From: Heloderma charlesbogerti
Taxonomy: Eukaryota > Chordata > Lepidosauria > Squamata > Helodermatidae
NCBI GenBank assembly: GCA_026122225.1
Contig: JANEZZ010002877.1
Coordinates: 2,046,001 to 2,110,000 of the forward strand
Direction of reading: 5' to 3'
DNA: 64,000 nt
Numbering within the stretch: position 1 is the stretch's first letter; every line of letters begins with the position of its first letter. Under the pieces are notes generated by a model, which saw only the letters and a program-made list of their open reading frames with translations, was not told the origin of the DNA and did no database searches. Made by a program: the position numbers and the translations under genes. This document shows, one piece after another, positions 54,546 to 64,000 of this stretch.

Positions 54546-55574
54546 CTTGGGTTATATCCTACAGTGTTGCGCTAGTGGATACCAAGTGCTGAAGTGTGCG
54601 CAAGGAGAGAATCTAACTAAAGTTCTGCTTGCACAAAGATCTTGGGTTTACAAAGGGGTCCGTCAGCACCTGCACAACAGGAAAAGGCAGTAGATATATT
54701 TTTAGATGTGATATTACTTAAAATATACAAATGTGTATTTGTTTTTTGTTTTTTATCTTTTTCTTAAACTTTTTTTCTTCTCTTTTTATTATCATTATTA
54801 TCATCATCATCATCATTATGGGATTATTATTATTATTACTATTTCTTGTTGGCTAAACCTTTAATGTTTATTAATACCCATTAACTGAATGGTATGGATT
54901 GTTTGCTCCCATTCTTTTGCTATAAGACTGAGGTTATGATATTGAAAGATACGGTTTACCGTTTGTGGTGTAGTGGATCGAAGATTTAATAACACTTGTA
55001 ATGTTTGGAAGAATGCTGTATAGGTATAATCTCCAATTGGACTTATATTTGGATATTTGGTTTGTTCTTATTGAAGTTTAATATAATCCTTCCCCCCTGC
55101 TTCTTTTGCTATCCTCCCTTTTTTTCTTTCCTCAGAATACTGTAATGTTGGAAACTGAAGATTCTGATTATGTTGTTGGTAGTGTTTATTTCATTTATAA
55201 AAATAAAATAAAAATAGATTTAAAAAAAGGAAAAGGCAGTAGAGTGGCACTAGTACAATTTCTTTGGCTAATGGTAGATTGAATTTGGGACATACATCAC
55301 CAGTGCAAAGTGAAGCCTGACCACTGTTTACAGTGGCACAGGGACAGGGCTCCAGGGTTTTAGCCAGGGTCAGTTCTAAAGGCAAGGCCAGTAGGCAGCC
55401 CAAGATTCAGAGAAAGGCAAGGCAGGGATCTGGGAGCTGGTGCACTGACATTGTTCCAGTACTGCCTAGAAGTGAAGGCTTTTAAGCCTGAGCCTTCAGA
55501 ACCCCACCCAGACCACAGCTCCAGACCACCAGTGCCACCTCATGAACAGATCCTTGCTCACGAGTATACTTTTA
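54546..55574. other. Unassigned non-coding region
   Basis: No gene recognised. An (ATT/ATC)n microsatellite lies at about 54790-54845; T-rich low complexity around it. 'aaaaggaaaaggcagtag' recurs at 54679 and 55229. Confidence 0.4.
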
Positions 55575-56000
55575 CTAGGGGTGCATTAGAAATGCATTTC
55601 AGTTGCTTTTTTAAACAGGATTTACCCAGTTTGCACCTCCCAGACTGAACACAGACTTAAACGCAACCTGCGGTTGAAGTCCGCATGTTTCTGAGCTTGT
55701 AATGTGATTTGTGGGCCCACAGCCTGCGTACACTTGAAAAATGTGCATGAAAAATTGTGTACTTCTGGAAAATGTGCACAGACATGCTTTAATCAATGGG
55801 AGAAGAGTGTGTACATTTCACAGAGGCACATAATTGATGCGTACATTTGGGAAAATGTACACAAAAAACGTACAAATTTTCATGGGACAAGAAAAAAAAA
55901 ACCCAAAGCTTGCAATCTGCAACAGACATATTGGAACAAGACAGAACAAGCTTCAGCCTTCAAGGCAGAATTTGAAGAAATTTGATGAGCTCATGTTTTG
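55575..56000. repeat. AT-rich repeat with GTGTACATTT words
   Basis: From 'taggggtgcattagaaatgc' a TAGGG-type start may begin at 55575. Repeated words 'aaaatgtgcatgaaaaat', 'aaaatgtgcacagacatg', 'aaaatgtacacaaaaaac' follow at about 55735-55880. It resembles the interiors at 44390-44530 and 33869-34271, but no right terminus is seen. Confidence 0.45.
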
Positions 56001-56197
56001 CTTGTATGCACACCCCTGTCCTTTGCTCACAGGGGGTCCTGATTCCTCAGGGGGGACACTGTGCCTGGCAGCCAGCCAAGCCTGGAACTTTACTCGCTTG
56101 CACTCCCTGGGGCTAGGCGGCTGCTCAGCATCTGCTCCCAAGTCCAAGAGAGGGCTAAGTGCATCTTGAAGGGAAGATGACATGACCATCTTTTCCA

Positions 56198-56551
56198 TAG
56201 GGTGGCCATGTGTCCTCTTTTGCAGAGGACAGTCCTCTATTTGAAGGCATCCTCTCTTTGAAGGGCTGCCCAGCCCAAGCCTGATGTAAACCTAAGGAAG
56301 GAAGCGCTGGGCCTTGAAGCTGCCCGTTAACAGCACCTGGACAGCAGATGGAGCAAGGCACACAGAGCACCTGTCACAGACTTCCACACTTTGCTGCGGT
56401 GTACTGTATTTATATTTAAATTATAATAATAATTTCTAAATGCATATCTATAAATATAACTTAGCAAATCTTATGCAAATTGGTGTCCTCTTTTGTCCTC
56501 TTTTTTGGTGATGTGTTTCCTTTTTGGGGGTGATTGACAAGTAGCCCCCTA
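56198..56551 (+). mobile_element. TAGGGTGGCCA-family element, complete, with 8-bp duplication
   Basis: 354 bp from TAGGGTGGCCATGTGTCC to 'tgacaagtagccccctA'. Flanks cttttcca (56190-56197) and cttttccg (56552-56559) match at seven of eight positions. Left third: 'agaggacagtcctctatttg' (itself a hairpin), then 'ccttgaagctgcccgttaa', 'cagcagatggagcaaggcac', an AT-rich middle, 'ttatgcaaattggtgtcctc', 'ttttttggtgatgtgtttcc'. Best reference copy for the family here. Confidence 0.85.
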
Positions 56552-56559
56552 CTTTTCCG

Positions 56560-57323
56560 AAGGCCAGGATGCGCCTGATCTGACTCAAGGTGCCTCAGCT
56601 TGAAGCAGGTCAGGTGCATCCTGGTCTTCGTCAGGCACATCCTGGCAGCTCCTCTGTGATGTTCAGTTGTGGGGACTCTGGGTCCTCCTCCAAAGAAGTG
56701 ACCTCCAGAGGGAGAATGGCAGCCACATGGAAGTGGCTTTTCAGTGGTAGCCACACCACAGTGCTAATGTCACATGCGGGATGAGGAATGGCATCTTTCC
56801 TCCAATGCTTCTTCCCATGGCTGTGAAACTGCAATCATTTTGTGTGCCGTTTGCTACTTAGGAATTGTGCATTGCTCAGGCTTCTGCTGAGAACCATCTA
56901 AACTACAGCATGCTGTATGCACCTGCCTGGTAGATTACCTACCAGTGAAAAAGGTTTGGTTTGAGTGACAGAACCGCATGCCTGTAACCCTAAACACCAT
57001 GTTGAAGGCCTTTATCCTAAAGCCAAGTTTACAGATTTCATAAAGGCATTAAACAAACTGTGTAATGTTTTCACGTAAACAAAGTGAACTAACAAAAATA
57101 TTTGCTCCCTTTCCTTTTCCTTTCCTTAGAGCTCATGTGATTAATATCTGTGTGTGAATTAATGCATTCTTTAGCCAGCAGCTTCCTTCATTAGGTTGTG
57201 AGTTGCAACATATGCTGGTGGAAACAACAGAGGCATAGAAATTAATTTTGTGCCCAGTTACAAGTATGCACATCCAAACAGTAATCATTAGTTAAATGAT
57301 TAAAGTAATGGATATAAATAAAC
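56560..57323. other. Unassigned stretch with imperfect duplications
   Basis: 56565-56650 repeats 'ccaggatgcgcctgatctga'-type wording three times in both orientations. No gene recognised; open frames overlap on both strands. Confidence 0.4.
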
Positions 57324-58084
57324 TAGAGCTGTGCACAAATGACCTCTTGAAATTCTCAACCCTTTTTGTAGAAATTGGGGGACAATTTCACCAAATTTCT
57401 CCAGTGGGAGGAGAAATTCTCCAACAATTTCTCCCAGATAGGGCTCACCTGTGGCAGGGGTTGTAGCACATGGGTTACACAGCTCACCACTGGCCGGGGT
57501 TGTTATTTGGCACTGCCGCTGCAAGTAGCAACAGCAGCAGCTGTGTTGGCAGTCTGGGACCCATTTTGCATTCTCCATAATACCCCTTACTTAGCATCAT
57601 TCCAGGGCATTGGGGAGTGGGGAGGGAAGGTGAAACCCATCCAAAAATGGGGAAGAAAATTTGGGGAAATTCTGCAAACTGGCCTTTTATTTCTAGGAAA
57701 TAAAGTAAGAAAAGAAAAAAAAACCTCAGAATATTTCTGAGAAAAATGTCTTCTGAGAATGTTGGCTCAGTGCTAGTTGTCATTCTTTAGGGTTCAGCAC
57801 CTTCCTCAGGATCTTCCAAATGTTAGATTTTGGAGGGGAGATTGTGGATACATCTTGTCTCTAATGCAGCTGCAGAAAGATGATTGGACAATGAAAGACA
57901 GGACACTCATACACATTCCTCAGCCACCTCATAAGTAAGGTAAGCACAAGAACCTGAACCCAACCCATGAGAATTTCTCCAAATTTTTCTTCTCCTCTGA
58001 ATTTCTTTTCAAGAGCAATTCTTTCTATCAAATTAAATGGGAACGGTTGAAAAAACGGTGGCAGACATTTTTGGCACAGCACTA
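57324..58084. mobile_element. hAT-type element with TAGAGCTGTGC ends and exact 8-bp duplication
   Basis: 761 bp starting TAGAGCTGTGCACAAATG and ending with the complement of TAGTGCTGTGCCAAAAATG. Flanks aaataaac are identical at 57316-57323 and 58085-58092. The left 250 bp holds repeated 'aatttctcc' words and a Gln/Ala-codon-like CAG cluster; the right end holds 'atttttcttctcctctgaat'. Overlapping open frames up to 121 codons on both strands show no transposase motif. A partial relative lies at 26985-27134. Confidence 0.85.
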
Positions 58085-58129
58085 AAATAAACTATCTTGG
58101 AGAAGATCTGCGCATAATATTTTGTTGTA

Positions 58130-58285
58130 GTTTAAGAGTTATGCATGTTTAAGAGTTATGCCCAGAAGGCCTCAGTGCCAGTAGCCCCTGTGAGAGGAAC
58201 GATGTCACTAGGAGCAGTTCAGCCTACATAATCTCTTGAGAGGCCAGGACAATCCTGGGCCTATAAGACTATACCAGTTACAAGT
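58130..58285 (+). mobile_element. LTR fragment of a Ty3/gypsy-type element, inverted
   Basis: 'ctgtgagaggaacgatgtca', 'gagcagttcagcctacataa', 'tctcttgagaggccaggaca', 'gcctataagactataccagt', 'tacaagttgttctgtag'. This is the same sequence, in opposite orientation, as the candidate LTR at 62265-62498. It joins the RNase H remnant at about 58285. Confidence 0.7.
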
Positions 58286-58687
58286 TGTTCTGTAGTAGTA
58301 AGTGGCATTTGCAGTTAATATTTTCCCTGGCTTGTATGTGAGGTTGTAATCATATGCATTTAACATGATGCTCCAGCATTGTATGTGGGGAGACAAAATG
58401 GGACATAATAGTTTGTTTTTGGTGAAAATTCCAGGAAGTGCCTTAAGTTCAGTTTGGATTTCAAAGGTTGTTGTTGCTGTGTAGCAGGAAAAGTTAGATT
58501 TACTTCAGAGAGAAGGCGACATTGGATTGCCTCATGTTTGTCTCTGCAGATGAGACAGTTGTGGACCAGGTCATCCAAGAGATCATAAAATTCATAAAAT
58601 TCAGCAAGTCAACATGACTCTGCCACATAGTCAACTGTGCTTTGCTGATCACGCTTGAAGAAATTGAATCTCTGTAGGGTAACAGAT
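58286..58687 (-). pseudogene. Ty3/gypsy remnant: gag piece fused to RNase H end
   Basis: Read on the minus strand from 58687, text of a gag C-terminal region ('NFFKRDQQSTVDYVAE', then 'CRDKHEAIQCRLLSEVNLTF') leads directly into the end of an RNase H domain ('QCWSIMLNAYDYNLTYKPGK'). Protease and reverse transcriptase, which should lie between, are absent, so about 2 kb was deleted internally. It continues across the BovB insertion into 61927-62170. Stops and frame changes; not functional. Family assignment is by pattern (AYDY.L.YKPGK), not by search. Confidence 0.7.
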
Positions 58688-61600
58688 TGTTGTTGTTGTT
58701 GTTCAGTTGTTCAGTCGTGTCTGACTCTTTGTGACCCCATGGACCATAGCACGCCAGGCCTTCCTATTCTCCGCTCTCTCCCGGAGTGTGCTCAAGTTCA
58801 TATTCATTGCATCGGTGATGCTATCTAGCCATCTCATCCTCTGCCGTCCCCTGCCGTCCCCTTCTCCTTTTGCCTTCAGTCTTTCCCAGCATCAGGGTCT
58901 TTTCCAGTGACTTTTCGCATTAGGTGGCCAAAATACTTGAGCTTCAGCTTCAGTTTCTGTCCTTCCAATGAGCACTCAGGGTTGATTTCCTGCAGGATGG
59001 ACTGATTTGACCCCCTTGCAGTCCAGGGGACTCGTAAGAGCCTTCTCCAGCACTACAGTTCGAAAGCATTGAGTCTTCGGCGCTCAGCCTTCCTTATAGT
59101 CCAGCTGTCACAGCCATACGTTGCTGCAGGGAAAACGATAGCTTTGATTATACGAACCTGTGTCAGCAAGGTAATGTCTCTGCTTCTTACTCTGCTGTCT
59201 AGGTTTGCCATAGCTTTCCTCCAAAGGAGCAAGCATCTTTTAATTTCATGGCTACAGTTGCCGTCTGCGGTGATCTTGGAGCCCAAGAAAGTAAAAACTG
59301 TCACTGCTTCCATTTCTTCCCCTTCTATATGCCAGGAAGTGATGGGGCCAGTTGCCATGATTTTAGTTTTTTTAATGCTGAGTTTCAAACCAGCTTTTGC
59401 ACTCTCCACTTTCACCCTCAACAAGAGGCTCTTTAGATCCTCTTTGCTTTCTGCCATTAGGGTGGTATCGTCTGCGTATCTGAGGTTGTTGATAATTCTC
59501 CCAGCAATCTTAATTCCGACCTGTGATTCATCCAACCCGGTGTTTCCCATGATGTACTCTGCATATAAATTAAATAAGCAGGGTGACAATATACAGCCTT
59601 GTCGTACTCCTTTCCCAATTTTGAACCAATCAGTTGTTCCATGTCTGGTTCTTACTGTTGCTTCTTGACCCTCGTAAAGGTTCTCAGGAGACAGCTAAGC
59701 TGGTCTGGTACTCCCATCTCTTTAAGAATTTGCCACAGTTTGTTGTGATCCACACAATCAAAGGCTTTAGCATAGTCAATGAAGCAGAAGTAGACGTTTT
59801 TCTGGAATTCTCTTGCTTTCTCCATGATCCAGCGAATGTTGGCGATTTGATCTCTAGTTCCTCTGCCTCTTCGAAACCCAGCTTGTTCTTCCAATAGTTC
59901 TCGGTTCACATGCTGCTGAAGCCTAGCTTGTAGGATTTTGAGCATCACCTTGCTGGCATGTGAAATGAGCACAATTGTACGATAGTTTGAATACTCTTTG
60001 GCATTGCCCTTCTTTGGAATTGGAATGTAAACTGACCTTTTCCAGTCTTGTGGCCATTGTTGAGTGTTCCAAATGTGTTGGCATATTGAGTGCAGCACTT
60101 TAACAGCATCATCTTTTAGGATCTTAAATAGCTCATCTAGAATACTGTCATCTCCACTAGCTTTGTTGTTAGTAATGCTTCCTAAGGCCCACTTGACTTC
60201 ACTCTCTAGGATGTCTGGCTGAAGTTCAGTGACCGCACTATCCTGGCTATCAGGGACATTCAGATCTTTCCTGTATAGTTCTTCTGTGTATTCTTGCCAC
60301 CTTTTCTTAATCTCATCTGCTTCTGTTAGGTCCATGCCTTCTTTGTCCTTTATCATGCCCATCTTTGCACAAAACATTCCCTTGAGATCTCTGATTTTCT
60401 TGAAGAGATCTCTAGTCTTTCCCATTCTATTGTTTTCTTCGATTTTTTGCATTGTTCATTTAAGAAGGCCTTCCTGTCTCTCCTTGCTATTCTCTGGAAA
60501 TCTGCATTCAGTTGGATATATCTTCCCCTTTCTCCCTTGCTTTTCGCTTCCCTTCTTTCCTCAGCTGCTTGTAAAGCCTCATCAGACAACCACTTTGCTT
60601 TCTTGCATTTCTTTTTCTTTGGGATGGATTGAGTTGCTGCCTCTTGAACAATGTTACGGACCACCGTCCATAGTTCCTCAGGCACTCTGTCTATCAGGTC
60701 TAATCCCTTAAATCTATTCCTCACCTCCACTGTATATTCATCAGGGATATGATTTAGGTCATACCTGAATGGTTTAGTGGTTTTCCCTATGTTCTTCAGT
60801 TTAAGCCGAAATTTTGCAACAAGAAGCTCATGATCTGAGCCACAGTCAGCTCCAGGTCTTGTTTTTACTGACTGTATAGAGCTTCTCCATCTTTGGCTGC
60901 AAAGGACATAATCAATCTGATTTCGATATTGACCATCTGGTGATGTCCATGTGTAGAGTCACCTCTTGTGCTGTTGAAAAAGAGTGTTTGCTATGATCAG
61001 CATGTTCTCTTGGCAAAACTCTATTAGCCTTTGTCCTGCTTCATTTTGTACACCAAGGCCATGCTTGCCTGTTATCCCGGTGATTTCTTGACTTCCTACT
61101 TTAGCATTCCAATCCCCTATGATGAAGAGGACATCTTTTTTTGGTGTTAGTTCTAGAAGGTGTTGTAGGTCTTCATAGAACTGATCAACCTCAGCTTCTT
61201 CGGCCTCAGTGGTTGGGGCATAGACTTGAATTACTGTGATGTTGAATGGTTTGCCTTGGATTCCTACTGAGATCATTCTATTGTTTTTGAGATTGTACCC
61301 CAGTACTGCTTTTCCCACCCTTTTGTTGACTATGAGTGCTACTCCATTTCTTCTAAGGGATTCTTGCCCACAGTAGTAGATATAATGGTCACCTGAATCA
61401 AATTCGCCCATCCCTGTCCATTTTAGTTTGCTGATTCCCAAGATGTTGATGTTCAGTCTTGCCATCACATGTTTGACCACCTCCAGCTTACCTTGATTCA
61501 TTGATCTTACATTCCAGGTTCCTAAACAATATTGTTCTTTACAGCATTGGACTTTCTTTTCACCACCAGACACATCCACAGCTGAGTGTCCTTTTGGCTT

Positions 61601-61916
61601 TGGCCCAGCCGCTTCACTCTTTCTGGTGCTACTTGGAAATTCCCTCTGCTCTTCCCCAGTAGTATATTGGACACCTTCCGACCTGAGGGGCTCATCTTTC
61701 GGCATCATATCTTTTAGCCTTGTGATACGTTCCATGGGGTTTTCTTGGCAAGAATACTGGAGTGGGTTGCCCTTTCCTTCTCCAGTGGACCACATTTTGT
61801 CAGAACTCTCTGCCATGACCTGTCCATCTTGGGTGGCCCTGCACGGCATAGCTTATGGCTTCACTGAGTTACACAAGCCCCTTCGCCACAACAAGGCAGT
61901 GATACACGAAGGGGAT
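58688..61916 (-). mobile_element. Full-length BovB (RTE) LINE
   Basis: A 3,229-bp insertion flanked by an identical 10-bp duplication, ggtaacagat (58678-58687 and 61917-61926). The minus strand begins just before the ORF2 start and ends in the (GTT)n terminus, so both ends are present. BovB is an RTE-clade LINE known for transfer between distant vertebrates and common in squamates. It inserted into a gypsy gag remnant. The two shorter BovB ends at 18143 and 20929 belong to the same family. Confidence 0.92.
58790..61849 (-). pseudogene. BovB ORF2 (endonuclease, reverse transcriptase), inactivated
   Basis: Encodes an apurinic-type endonuclease followed by reverse transcriptase. Endonuclease part (60962-61849, open) has 'GTWNVRSMNQGKLEVV', 'HYIYYCGQESLRRNGVA', 'VIQVYAPTTEAEEAEV' and 'FIIGDWNAKVGSQE'. 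The expected catalytic Glu of 'ISELKW' reads Lys ('ISKLKW'). A TGA at 60959-60961 follows 'QQHKR'. The frame then continues to about 60450, where one base is lost; resumes in 59652-60452 with RT motif A 'FCFIDYAKAFDCVDH'; loses another base near 59667; then shows 'NLRYADDTTLMAES' (YADD intact) in 59053-59589; has TAG at about 59050; and a roughly 5-bp deletion near 58906. So there are at least five lesions plus a catalytic substitution; otherwise the whole domain order is preserved. Confidence 0.9.
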
Positions 61917-61926
61917 GGTAACAGAT

Positions 61927-62170
61927 AGCCTTGGGCAAAAAGGTGCCTTTAGCAAAGCAAGCAATTCTGCCTAGGTTTCACTGCTGTGAGGGAATGGACA
62001 ATGGCAAATGTTTTTGCCCCACAGTGAGCAGGATTCCACACTTCTGTTCTGTACCTTCAATTTTATTAGCTTCCGGATAATAAGATCGTCTTTCTCCATA
62101 TGAGTTCCAAGATGCTGGTTGACTCACATCAAATGATTCAGTGCAGCCATTTTTCTTTCCTTTTTTCCAT
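61927..62170 (-). pseudogene. Ty3/gypsy gag N-terminal remnant
   Basis: On the minus strand: 'CTESFDVSQPASWNSYGERR', then 'YYPEANKIEGTEQKCGILLT'. This is the W..Y.ER...F.AN.I pattern seen near the start of gag in vertebrate Ty3/gypsy elements. It joins the gag piece at 58286-58687 once the BovB and one target copy are removed. The open frame extends upstream to 62283 only because no stop happens to occur there. Confidence 0.6.
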
Positions 62171-62264
62171 AGCAATATGGAGAAGATAAAAAAAAAAATG
62201 GTGGTGCAGTCACAGATTTGATTCCCAGCATCGTCAGCCAACCCCACCTTCATTGCCACAATTT

Positions 62265-62498
62265 TGTAAATGGGAAACATCACACACCAGATATCTTCAG
62301 ACTCAACAGCTATTTATTATAACCTCCAGAAACACAGAACAACCTTTTAACTGGAGCAGTCATATAGGCTCAGGATAGTTCTGGCCTCTCACAAGATTAT
62401 GTATGCTGAACTACTCCAAAAGTGAAAGCATTCCTCTCACATGGCCTACTAACACTGGGACCTTCTGGGCTTGCCTCTTAAACAGGTGGTACACAACA
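62265..62498 (-). mobile_element. Candidate 5' LTR of the Ty3/gypsy remnant
   Basis: On the minus strand it starts TGTTGTGTACCACC at 62498 and plausibly ends ...TTTACA at 62265 (TG...CA). It contains an AATAAA signal in 'ttataataaatagctg'. The piece matching 58130-58285 is at about 62350-62460. A primer-binding site was not identified, so exact edges are uncertain. Confidence 0.5.
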
Positions 62499-62607
62499 GT
62501 TTTGCTCCAGGGTCTGGGCAGGCTGTGCTAAATTTACCTTCTGGAACAAATGTTGCTTAGGTTCAGATACATCCATATATAGGGAGGGGGTTAAAAGTGG
62601 GTTGTTG

Positions 62608-62638
<31 letters not shown>

Positions 62639-64000
62639 GTAAAATTCCAGAAAGTTAGAAGCCGGGGGCAAAAGGTTTTTTTTTCCTGGAAGGAGGGATT
62701 CTCCCCAGGAGGAAAATATATATTTGGGGAAATATGGAAATATAGACAATGCTTACTTTCTCATCAAAACTAAACTTATTTTAATGCTTTAACATCATAA
62801 AATGCAACATTGAGAACTTACTTAGGATATTAAATGTTAACATTTGGCCTATTTATCAAATTTACGGAGCGTTATTTATGTATGTATGTTTTGACTGCCA
62901 TTAAGGGTAAAAAGTAAAAACCCTCCCAAGGCAATTTACATAACAGAACCCTGTGTACATTTGCTCACACACACTTTGTTTAAAGGATCTTACTCCTAGA
63001 TAAGCACACATAGGATTGCCACCTCCAAAATATAAATACTTTACCTTTTTTACGAGCAAAATTGCAAATATACCCGACATAAGAGAGGGAAAGGTACAAA
63101 CCAAAGGATATGCCACCTGCAAAACAGGAAAATAGAAAAAGTTGAAAATGGAAGCCACAAATTTTGTAGTAAACAAAAGTAAGTATTATTTAGAGAGAAA
63201 CAGTCTCATAGAGTTATAATATTATGGACTAGCAGCATATCTGGATATCAAGTTCAACTTTAACAACACTGAAAACATTGAACTTTAAAGTATACACAGG
63301 AAGTATCATTCTTTAATATTGTAGATTATCTTGCATAAAAGTCTTCATACTACACATTTCAAGAGAGTAAAATTTGCGTTACAAAGCATTTCACTCACTC
63401 CAAGAAAGAAGATATTTCATAGACTTTTTTTTCAGAGCTCTCCCAAATGTCCATTTGTTTCTATTGAAAATACTGACTGGGGGGAAAGTCTATGAAAAAA
63501 GAAGGGGAAACATGTTTTTCCTAATTTTCCCATTCCTTCCTGGCCATTCACAGTCTTAATACCCGAGATCCTTGTAACTGAGTGATGCCCCTCCCCAAAT
63601 AGGAATAATATTAATTCCATTTCCCAGGGAATTCTGGGACCTGCAGTTCAGTGAGAAGGGCTAGAGTTCTGTTACAGACAATTCTCAGGATAAAATACAG
63701 TGGTGCCTGTCTGCCAATGGAACAGACACTATTGGGTGAATGGATTTCCCCTCCCCCTTGAAGTTCCACTTGTACTCCCAGAATCTGGTCCAGAGGGTTG
63801 GTGGACCTACTACAGCAGATTTGAAGGGGCCTGGGGGAGGAAAGGAAGGGAAAATCCTGTTGCACAACCAGAAGTCTACTTGTATGACCTTGGATTTTGC
63901 CCTCAGCATCCTCACCAAGCTACAATTCCCGGGGCTCCTAACATTCCTTGAGGAAAGCCATGACAGTTAAACTGCTATAAGTTTTTAGTGTTGGTATCCC
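62499..64000. other. Unassigned non-coding region
   Basis: No gene or complete repeat recognised. A (GA)n microsatellite is at 62611-62639. 'tactcctagataagcacaca' with 'taggattgcc' near 62990 is a decayed palindromic MITE. Antiparallel open frames at 63611-63970 overlap each other and carry no recognisable domain. Confidence 0.4.
62611..62639. repeat. (GA)n microsatellite
   Basis: Uninterrupted GA run. Confidence 0.9.

Overview
The window looks like intergenic or intronic DNA of a squamate reptile (lizard or snake). I infer this from the mix of repeats: BovB (RTE) LINEs, amniote CR1 LINEs, L2-like LINEs with (ATAAA)n tails, tRNA-derived SINE pieces, and many short hAT-type elements with 8-bp target-site duplications. 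Species is not identifiable. I see no convincing host protein-coding exon, rRNA, tRNA gene or CRISPR array. The long open frames belong to retrotransposons, or are chance frames through repeats.

Layout. 1-5 kb: CR1, L2 and MITE fragments. 5.5-6.4 kb: first copy of a large nested-palindrome hAT-type element, bounded by 8-bp target duplications. 6.5-10.1 kb: L2 3' end, MITEs and a decayed CR1 whose RT is interrupted by a 76-bp MITE. 10.1-13.4 kb: mostly unassigned, with a GATA microsatellite. 13.4-15.0 kb: L2 reverse-transcriptase pseudogene. 17.1-19.0 kb: minus-strand CR1 split by a MITE and a BovB 3' end. 20.9-22.1 kb: BovB 3' end split by the second nested-palindrome element. 23.5-25.6 kb: a TAGGGTGGCCA-family element split by a young L2 copy that still has a 511-codon open frame. 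28.3-32.7 kb: repeat-poor island. 32.7-34.5 kb: TAGGGTGGCCA element, decayed L2 and a smaller TAGGGATG element. 36.7-37.6 kb: third nested-palindrome element, with exact 8-bp duplications. 37.7-39.2 kb: two L2 3' ends, one inserted into a MITE. 40-53 kb: sparse fragments and microsatellites. 51-54.5 kb: clustered and nested TAGGGTGGCCA elements. 57.3-58.1 kb: another hAT-type element with an exact duplication. 58.1-62.5 kb: Ty3/gypsy remnant (gag, RNase H, LTR) interrupted by a full-length 3.2-kb BovB flanked by a 10-bp duplication.

Relationships. The nesting gives a relative order: old CR1, gypsy and MITEs underneath, then BovB and L2, then the nested-palindrome hAT-type elements, one of which sits inside BovB. 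The autonomous elements here are L2 (its one copy open through the RT), CR1 and BovB. Every DNA transposon seen is non-coding, so it would have needed a transposase from elsewhere. The most unusual structure is the TAGGGATG family: three copies whose interior is built from short palindromic modules arranged in larger inverted repeats.
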